The notes under the pieces were generated by a model. It saw nothing but the letters and a program-made list of their open reading frames with translations. It was not told the origin of the DNA and did no database searches. From an uncultured Erysipelotrichaceae bacterium (GTDB lineage Bacteria; Bacillota_I; Bacilli_A; Erysipelotrichales; Erysipelotrichaceae): a stretch of DNA of 19,815 nt. Position numbers and translations under genes: made by a program. The stretch is from NCBI GenBank assembly GCA_900319505.1, contig ONOV01000072.1:1-19815 (forward strand), in the 5' to 3' direction. Position 1 is the first letter of the stretch, and every line of letters begins with the position of its first letter. Positions 15,827 to 19,815 of the stretch are shown piece after piece.

Positions 15827-16048
15827 ATGAAAGCAAAAGCAAGAAAGCCGAAGAAGATCAGAATGAAGACAAAGAAGACCTTTGCCAAGCGTGTTAAGAT
15901 CTCCGGTTCCGGCAAGATGATGACAAGTCATAACTACATTTCCCATTTCGCTGCAAATAAGAGCCACAAGCAGAAGATGCATCTGAGAAAGCCTACTGAG
16001 GCCAATCATACAGATTACAAGCGCGACAAGCAGCTGCTTCAGGGTTAA
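15827..16048 (+). CDS. rpmI: 50S ribosomal protein L35, with N-terminal extension
   Basis: L35 is a small basic protein of the large subunit. The core MKTKKTFAKRVKISGSGK begins at residue 13 and corresponds to the usual L35 N-terminus, so this protein (73 residues) carries about 12 extra basic residues (MKAKARKPKKIR). AAGGAG (15814-15819) lies seven bases before the ATG at 15827 and favours the longer start. The internal ATG at 15863 has no comparable ribosome binding site. HLRKPTEANHTDYKRDKQLL closes the protein in typical manner. It sits in the conserved infC-rpmI-rplT order. Confidence 0.93.
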   Translation: MKAKARKPKKIRMKTKKTFAKRVKISGSGKMMTSHNYISHFAANKSHKQKMHLRKPTEANHTDYKRDKQLLQG

Positions 16049-16064
16049 TCAGGAGGTATAAAAG

Positions 16065-16424
16065 ATGAGAGTAAAAGGATCTACACCGACAAGAAACAGA
16101 CGCAAGAAGACATTAAAGCTTGCTAAGGGATATTTTGGTTCCAAACACCTTCTGTACAGAACTGCCCATGAGCAGGTCATGCACAGCCAGAAGTATTCTT
16201 ATTTCGGCCGTAAGCAGACAAAGCGTGAAATGCGCAAGCTCTGGATTGCCCGTATCAACGCTGCTGTCAGACCTTATGATCTGTCCTACAGCAAGTTCAT
16301 GCACGGTCTGAAGCTGGCTAACATCAACATGAACCGCAAGATGCTTTCCGAGATTGCCATTCATGATGAGGCTGGATTCAAGGATCTGGTTGATGCTTCC
16401 AAAAAAGCATTAGCGAATGCTTGA
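16065..16424 (+). CDS. rplT: 50S ribosomal protein L20
   Basis: L20 is an early-assembly protein of the large subunit and in Bacillota also represses its own operon through the leader. The 119-residue product has the standard length. Features are the N-terminal [20 protein letters not shown], the RQKxxK-type [20 protein letters not shown], and [28 protein letters not shown] at 16051-16057 gives a strong start. It ends in a hairpin that could act as a weak terminator. Confidence 0.97.
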   Translation: MRVKGSTPTRNRRKKTLKLAKGYFGSKHLLYRTAHEQVMHSQKYSYFGRKQTKREMRKLWIARINAAVRPYDLSYSKFMHGLKLANINMNRKMLSEIAIHDEAGFKDLVDASKKALANA

Positions 16425-16430
16425 TTTTGT
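16405..16430 (+). terminator. Possible terminator overlapping the rplT stop
   Basis: AAGCATT (16405-16411), loop AGCG, AATGCTT (16416-16422) forms seven perfect pairs, followed by GATTTTGT. The stop codon TGA starts in the last base of the stem. The U-tract is interrupted, so termination may be partial. Confidence 0.5.
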
Positions 16431-16461
16431 TGCAATCACTTTAAGTTTATTGTAGTATAAA
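16431..16461 (+). promoter_or_regulatory. Probable promoter of tRNA-Glu
   Basis: TTGCAA (16431-16436) and TATAAA (16456-16461), 19 bases apart, which is longer than ideal. The pre-tRNA leader then holds a small hairpin, GGAGA-GAGA-TCTCC, at 16471-16484, capped by a GNRA-type loop. Confidence 0.45.
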
Positions 16462-16490
16462 TAAGCAACGGGAGAGAGATCTCCTGTTAT

Positions 16491-16565
16491 GGCGAGTTGG
16501 TGAAGCGGCTTAACACACTGCCCTCTCAAGGCAGCATTTCACGGGTCCGAATCCCGTACTCGTCA
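16491..16565 (+). tRNA. tRNA-Glu(CTC)
   Basis: A 75-base cloverleaf: acceptor GGCGAGT pairs with ACTCGTC, discriminator A, D-arm GTG/CAC, anticodon stem CTGCC/GGCAG with loop CTCTCAA (anticodon CTC, codon GAG), and T-stem ACGGG/CCCGT. The layout resembles tRNA-Glu of Bacillus. CCA is not encoded. The T-loop is TCCGAAT, so base 55, normally U and the target of TruB, is C. Confidence 0.9.
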
Positions 16566-16572
16566 CTGAAGG

Positions 16573-16598
16573 AAACATGCTGAAAGGCATGTTTTTTT
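16573..16598 (+). terminator. Terminator of tRNA-Glu transcript
   Basis: AAACATGC (16573-16580), loop TGAAAG, GCATGTTT (16587-16594), then a T run to 16598. Eight perfect pairs, eight bases after the tRNA end. Confidence 0.9.
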
Positions 16599-16629
16599 GA
16601 TATCTGTGTTCTGGTATATTCATCTCCGC

Positions 16630-16635
16630 TATAAT
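16630..16635 (+). promoter_or_regulatory. Possible -10 of the small lipoprotein gene
   Basis: A perfect TATAAT lies 65 bases before the ATG. The -35 position has no good match, so the assignment is weak. The 5' untranslated region would be about 58 bases. Confidence 0.4.
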
Positions 16636-16699
16636 GAAGTCAGAAAAGTAATTCTGATTTATATCATTTCGTTCAATTGCACACAAGAAGGAGAATCAT

Positions 16700-17335
16700 A
16701 TGAAAACCAGCATCAGCATACTAATAGCAGCTGTATCAGCAGTCGTACTGCCTGGCGGATGCAGTACAAAAACAGTCAGTACACCTGCATCCGTAAAAGA
16801 AACTGCGCCTGCCGCAGAAAGTACAGCTGCGGCATCTGTTCAGCCGGTTCAAACAGATGCTTTGACAAAGCTGCGTCAGAAGACGGCAGAGCATAACTCC
16901 GCTGCCGCAATCATAGACCTTGGCTATACAGACAGAGAATCACCTGACCTTTCTGATTATGATCAGTGGCAGGCGGAGCTGCAGGCATATCCTTTTATTG
17001 GAGAAAAAGATAAAGTACATGAAGTAAAAACAAATGCACCATATAATGCTTTCTGCATTGTGCCGGCAGATAGTGATGCGGAGATACATGTCTATGATGC
17101 AGTGCTCTCTGCGGATGGTACACTGCAGCAGGGCAATGAACTCTTTTACAGTACGGATGGAATACCGATTCTTATCCGGTGTATGTTTGCGGATGGATAT
17201 GGCAGTGTATTGATCACTATCATCAGTGCAGATGGATCGGTGATCAGATATAATCCGTATTACAGCGGTAAGGATGGTTCTTTGATTCTTACAGATGCGA
17301 ATGGAAACTCTCTCCATAATGCCACAATACAGTAA
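16700..17335 (+). CDS. Small lipoprotein of unknown function
   Basis: A 211-residue lipoprotein not recognised as a named family. The signal peptide starts MKTSIS, has a hydrophobic core, and ends in the lipobox LPGGC with Cys21. Residues about 22-55 are a Thr/Ala/Ser/Pro-rich linker, and the rest looks like a compact mixed alpha/beta domain with many Asp and Tyr residues (for example DLSDYDQWQAELQAYPFIGE) and few cysteines. AAGGAG at 16687-16692 precedes the ATG by seven bases. It stands alone as a single-gene unit, between the tRNA-Glu terminator and a bidirectional terminator shared with gltX. A surface-exposed role is inferred from the lipobox only. Confidence 0.72.
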   Translation: MKTSISILIAAVSAVVLPGGCSTKTVSTPASVKETAPAAESTAAASVQPVQTDALTKLRQKTAEHNSAAAIIDLGYTDRESPDLSDYDQWQAELQAYPFIGEKDKVHEVKTNAPYNAFCIVPADSDAEIHVYDAVLSADGTLQQGNELFYSTDGIPILIRCMFADGYGSVLITIISADGSVIRYNPYYSGKDGSLILTDANGNSLHNATIQ

Positions 17336-17337
17336 AA

Positions 17338-17376
17338 GAAAACGGGCAGCTCACATCATGTGAACTGTCCGTTTTC
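17338..17376. terminator. Bidirectional terminator between lipoprotein and gltX
   Basis: A long hairpin: GAAAACGGGCAG (17338-17349) pairs with CTGTCCGTTTTC (17365-17376), and TCACAT (17351-17356) pairs with ATGTGA (17358-17363) around single-base bulges. It ends in T-runs on both strands, so it can stop the lipoprotein transcript and the convergent gltX transcript. Confidence 0.85.
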
Positions 17377-17386
17377 AGTGAATCAG

Positions 17387-18847
17387 TTACTTTTCCAGCT
17401 GTTTGATGGAAAGATCCAGTCTTCTTAATGTTTCCTTCTTGCCTAGGATATCGGCAATTTCAATTGCTCCGCCCGGAGTGAACTGTTTGCCGGTGATGGC
17501 AAGACGCAGGGGAAACAGTACCTGTCCGTTCTTGCGTCCCATCTTCTTGGGAAGGGCTAATAACTGGGTATGCAGGTCTTCCTGGTTCCAGTCTGCCTCA
17601 TCCATGCTTTCCAGCAGTTCATAGCAGGCTTTCAGAGATTCCAGTGAAACTGCTTCATCGGTCTTCATCTTCTTGTTGACATAAAGACTGCTGTCATAGG
17701 AAGGGAAGGTATCAAAGAAGTCGAGCATCCCGGGAATTTCATTGAGGGTCTGTGCTCTCTGCTGCAGAATGGCAGCAATCTTCTTTCCGTCAAAGTCGCC
17801 TTTGACTGCTTCATCAATATAGGGCTTGACCAGGTCATAGTAGGAATCAAGATCCATGTTTCTCAGCCACATGCCGTTGATCCACTTCAGCTTTTCCGGA
17901 TCAAAGATGGCGCCCATCTTGCCGATGTGCTTGACATTGAATGCCTTTACCAGTTCATCCAGGGTGAAGATTTCCTTATCTTCTTCCGGAGACCAGCCAA
18001 GCAGGGCAATGTAGTTCAGGATCGCACCGGGCAGATATCCTTTGGCAACCAGATCCTGGAAGGACGCATCACCGTTTCTCTTACTGAGCTTATGATGTTC
18101 ATCCTTCATGACCGGCGGACAGTGGATATAGCGCGGTATGTCCCAGCCGAAGGCATCATAGATGAGATTGTACTTAGGCGTGGAAGAAAGATATTCCATG
18201 CCTCTGACAACATCAGTTATACCCATCAGATGGTCATCGACAACATTGGCGAAGTTATAGGTCGGGAAACCGTCGGATTTGATCAGGATCTGTTCATCCA
18301 GAGTTTCATTATCAACCGTGATCTTGCCGAATACTTCGTCTTCAAAAGATGTAGTACCGGTTTCCGGAATGGTCTGTCTGATGACAAACTTCTCACCATT
18401 TGCAATTCTTTTTTCACATTCCTCAATGCTGAGCTTCTTGCATGGGTCATCATACTTGAAGGATTCACCGCGCGCTTCCTGCAGCTCTCTCTGGGCATTG
18501 ATCATTTCCTCATCACAGAAGCAGTAATGGGCACCGCCCTTAGCAATGAGTTCCTTTGCATACTTCATATACAGACCGCTCTTCACTCTTTCAGACTGTA
18601 CATACGGTCCGACAGGTCCGCCGACATCCGGTCCTTCATCATGCTTGAGACCACACTGTTTCAGCGTTTCATAGATGATGTCTGTTGCTCCTTCGACCAG
18701 TCTGCCCTGGTCAGTATCTTCAATACGCAGAATAAAGACTCCATCCGGGTCCTTCTTGGCTACCAGGTATGCATATAATGCGGTACGCAGATTGCCGATA
18801 TGCATATAACCGGTCGGCGATGGAGCAAACCGTGTTCTTATTGCCAT
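17387..18847 (-). CDS. gltX: Glutamyl-tRNA synthetase
   Basis: GltX charges tRNA-Glu with glutamate. In many bacteria lacking GlnRS it also charges tRNA-Gln, which is then amidated. From the ATG at 18847 the protein has 486 residues. The class I signature PSPTGYMHIGN is at 9-19 (HIGN is normal in Bacillota) and KLSKR at 253-257. A CFC plus DPC cysteine set in the insertion may hold zinc. The C-terminal half is the helical anticodon-binding domain. A TTG at 18856 would add three residues but sits only two bases from AGGAG (18859-18863), so the ATG is preferred. No gatCAB or glnS is in the window to tell discriminating from non-discriminating use. Confidence 0.96.
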   Translation of the reverse strand: MAIRTRFAPSPTGYMHIGNLRTALYAYLVAKKDPDGVFILRIEDTDQGRLVEGATDIIYETLKQCGLKHDEGPDVGGPVGPYVQSERVKSGLYMKYAKELIAKGGAHYCFCDEEMINAQRELQEARGESFKYDDPCKKLSIEECEKRIANGEKFVIRQTIPETGTTSFEDEVFGKITVDNETLDEQILIKSDGFPTYNFANVVDDHLMGITDVVRGMEYLSSTPKYNLIYDAFGWDIPRYIHCPPVMKDEHHKLSKRNGDASFQDLVAKGYLPGAILNYIALLGWSPEEDKEIFTLDELVKAFNVKHIGKMGAIFDPEKLKWINGMWLRNMDLDSYYDLVKPYIDEAVKGDFDGKKIAAILQQRAQTLNEIPGMLDFFDTFPSYDSSLYVNKKMKTDEAVSLESLKACYELLESMDEADWNQEDLHTQLLALPKKMGRKNGQVLFPLRLAITGKQFTPGGAIEIADILGKKETLRRLDLSIKQLEK

Positions 18848-18874
18848 ATTTATCAAAACTCCTTTACCCCCGCT

Positions 18875-18903
18875 ATTTTACGCTTATTGACCGCTTTACT
18901 CAA
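18875..18903 (-). promoter_or_regulatory. gltX promoter
   Basis: On the minus strand TTGAGT (18903-18898) and TAAAAT (18880-18875) are separated by 17 bases. The expected start near 18868 leaves about 21 bases before the ATG. No T-box or other leader fits in this space. Confidence 0.7.
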
Positions 18904-18941
18904 TCTTTTAAAGCTGTTTTCATGCCGGTATGGCACGACAT

Positions 18942-18970
18942 TTGCCAGCCTTGTTTTTCTACGCTACTCT
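18942..18970 (+). promoter_or_regulatory. Probable promoter of YvlD-like gene
   Basis: TTGCCA (18942-18947) and TACTCT (18965-18970), 17 bases apart. The -10 is weak. It is divergent to the gltX promoter, with about 38 bases between the -35 boxes. Confidence 0.4.
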
Positions 18971-18996
18971 AGAAGTGTCAAAGAAAGGAGAAGACT

Positions 18997-19338
18997 ATGA
19001 AAACATTACTGACGACATGGCTGCTGGACGCATTGGGACTGCTGGTTGTTGACGGCATCATGAACAGCATTTCCTTTTCAGGTCCTGGCGCATTGATTGT
19101 TACGGCACTGGTACTGGCATTATTGAATGCTACCGTGAAGCCTTTATTGAAAGTTCTGACATTCCCGATGGCTTTTCTCACCCTTGGCCTGTTCTACTGG
19201 GTTGTCAATGCATTAATTGTTTACTGGAGCTTCGCTTTATCTTCCGGCAGCTTTATCAGCGGCTTTGGGTCAGCCATGCTGGCTTCGCTTCTGCTGTCGC
19301 TGATTAATATGGGACTGAATAAGTTAATGAAAGGATAA
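18997..19338 (+). CDS. YvlD-like four-helix membrane protein (phage holin superfamily IV)
   Basis: A 113-residue integral membrane protein with four hydrophobic helices, at about 5-20, 32-48, 53-75 and 88-108. The segment LNATVKPLLKVLTFPMAFLTLGLFYWVVNAL is split by a Lys-Pro turn and is the hallmark of the YvlD family, annotated as holin-like but usually chromosomal and linked to envelope stress in Bacillus. There is no phage context here, so a lysis role is unlikely. AAAGGAGAAG precedes the ATG by a few bases. The glutaredoxin-like gene follows four bases after the stop and is probably co-transcribed. Confidence 0.85.
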   Translation: MKTLLTTWLLDALGLLVVDGIMNSISFSGPGALIVTALVLALLNATVKPLLKVLTFPMAFLTLGLFYWVVNALIVYWSFALSSGSFISGFGSAMLASLLLSLINMGLNKLMKG

Positions 19339-19342
19339 AAAG

Positions 19343-19651
19343 ATGCTGAAGATATATGGAAGCGAATACTGCCCGGACTGCACGGCATGTGAGAAGGCGC
19401 TGGATGATGCGCATATTCCTTATGAATTCATTAATATAAGTGCCAATATGCCGAATCTGAAGGCGTTCCTTCAGCTGAGGGATACGGATCCTCACTTTGA
19501 CAAAGTGAGGGAAAGGGGACTTGTAGGCATTCCCTGCATCATCAGAGAAGATGGAACGATGACGTTCCACTATGAAAAGGTATTGGCTGAATACAATGCC
19601 AAGGCACCGGAAGTACATGCCAGCTGTTCCCTGGATGGAAAAGGCTGCTGA
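19343..19651 (+). CDS. Glutaredoxin-like protein
   Basis: A 102-residue thioredoxin-fold protein with the redox motif C10-P-D-C13 directly after the first strand (LKIYGSEYCPDC) and a third Cys at 16. The cis-proline segment is VGIPCII, as in glutaredoxins. The C-terminal tail CSLDGKGC adds two cysteines absent from standard glutaredoxins. Cytosolic thiol-disulfide exchange is expected; the partner is unknown. It starts four bases after the YvlD-like gene. No clear terminator follows before tRNA-Gln. Confidence 0.85.
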   Translation: MLKIYGSEYCPDCTACEKALDDAHIPYEFINISANMPNLKAFLQLRDTDPHFDKVRERGLVGIPCIIREDGTMTFHYEKVLAEYNAKAPEVHASCSLDGKGC

Positions 19652-19694
19652 ACAGAGAGCAGACCGCTTATTCTGAAATTTTTGAAATTACCTC

Positions 19695-19722
19695 TTGCAA
19701 TATCCCTGGTATTGAGTAGAAT
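19695..19722 (+). promoter_or_regulatory. Promoter of tRNA-Gln
   Basis: TTGCAA (19695-19700) and TAGAAT (19717-19722), 16 bases apart. The expected start near 19729 is about six bases before the mature tRNA 5' end. Confidence 0.65.
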
Positions 19723-19734
19723 AAATATTGCTGT

Positions 19735-19807
19735 TGGGATATAGCCAAGCGGTAAGGCAACTGGCTCTGAACCAGTCATTTCGGGAGTTCGAATCTCTCT
19801 ATCCCAG
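19735..19807 (+). tRNA. tRNA-Gln(CTG)
   Basis: Acceptor TGGGATA pairs with TATCCCA, discriminator G. Anticodon stem ACTGG/CCAGT has loop CTCTGAA, anticodon CTG (codon CAG). T-arm GGGAG/CTCTC with the canonical loop TTCGAAT. A U1-A72 end pair is typical of bacterial tRNA-Gln. CCA is not encoded. Confidence 0.92.
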
Positions 19808-19815
19808 CCTTGAAA

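Noticed and set aside
17927..18778. 283-codon open frame antisense to gltX
   Set aside because: It lies wholly inside a well-supported gltX and shows no ribosome binding site or domain. It is a shadow frame.
18848..18856. TTG start for gltX three codons upstream
   Set aside because: Only two bases separate it from the Shine-Dalgarno; the ATG at 18847 is the better fit and matches family N-termini.
18857..18941. T-box leader upstream of gltX
   Set aside because: The promoter fits with a 21-base untranslated region and no T-box or terminator sequence is present.
18997..19338. Phage holin and therefore a prophage remnant
   Set aside because: The family is holin-like by fold only. No endolysin, integrase, att site or other phage gene is near, and the neighbours are housekeeping genes.
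19652..19680. Terminator after the glutaredoxin gene
   Set aside because: A short CTGCT/AGCAG stem is possible, but no T-run follows it.
1..19815. CRISPR array, insertion sequence or toxin-antitoxin module
   Set aside because: No regularly spaced repeats, transposase motifs, terminal inverted repeats or paired small toxin-antitoxin genes were seen on either strand.

Overview
The window reads as chromosomal DNA of a low-to-medium GC Bacillota bacterium. The gene content (type VII secretion locus of Firmicutes type, infC-rpmI-rplT with an attenuated leader, Asp23/Gls24 protein, AGGAGG ribosome binding sites, extended -10 promoters) would fit a gut member of the Erysipelotrichales. That placement is an inference from protein character, not a search result. 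The sequence is almost entirely coding, with no insertion sequence, prophage module or CRISPR array visible.

Region 1 (1-6651, plus strand) is the 3' part of a type VII secretion (T7SSb/Ess-like) operon. It holds two WXG100-type proteins in register with each other, a large lipoprotein with SLH-like N-terminal repeats and a C-terminal Big_2 domain, an EssC/YukB-like FtsK-SpoIIIE ATPase, and a small YukD/EsaB-like protein. Genes are joined by overlaps or gaps of only 8-11 bases. EssA, EssB and EsaA are not in the window and may lie upstream. The lipoprotein, and an EssC whose second and third ATPase modules have lost their P-loops, make this the most unusual region.

Region 2 (6648-10145, minus strand) has a radical SAM/SPASM protein whose 3' end overlaps the YukD-like gene tail to tail. 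Behind it is a three-gene polar amino acid ABC transporter (binding lipoprotein, permease, ATPase). The transporter leader carries a well-formed lysine riboswitch (L-box) with a terminator and a competing antiterminator, so the transporter is most likely a lysine importer.

Region 3 (10220-14709, plus) is a housekeeping operon: truB, ribF, an RsmF/NOP2-type rRNA m5C methyltransferase, and a divergent RelA/SpoT-domain protein. truB has a strong promoter placed so close to the ATG that the mRNA should be leaderless or nearly so. Region 4 (14719-16598, plus) holds an Asp23/Gls24 gene, then a leader with an attenuator, infC with a TTG start, rpmI, rplT, and a tRNA-Glu(CTC) gene with its own terminator.

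Region 5 (16600-19815) has a small lipoprotein of unknown function, gltX (minus strand) separated from it by a bidirectional terminator, a divergent YvlD-like four-helix membrane protein with a glutaredoxin-like gene, and tRNA-Gln(CTG) at the end. The glutamyl-tRNA synthetase gene thus lies between a tRNA-Glu and a tRNA-Gln gene. The only stretch above 300 bases without a gene is 9877-10257; it holds the riboswitch, its terminator, and two divergent promoters.
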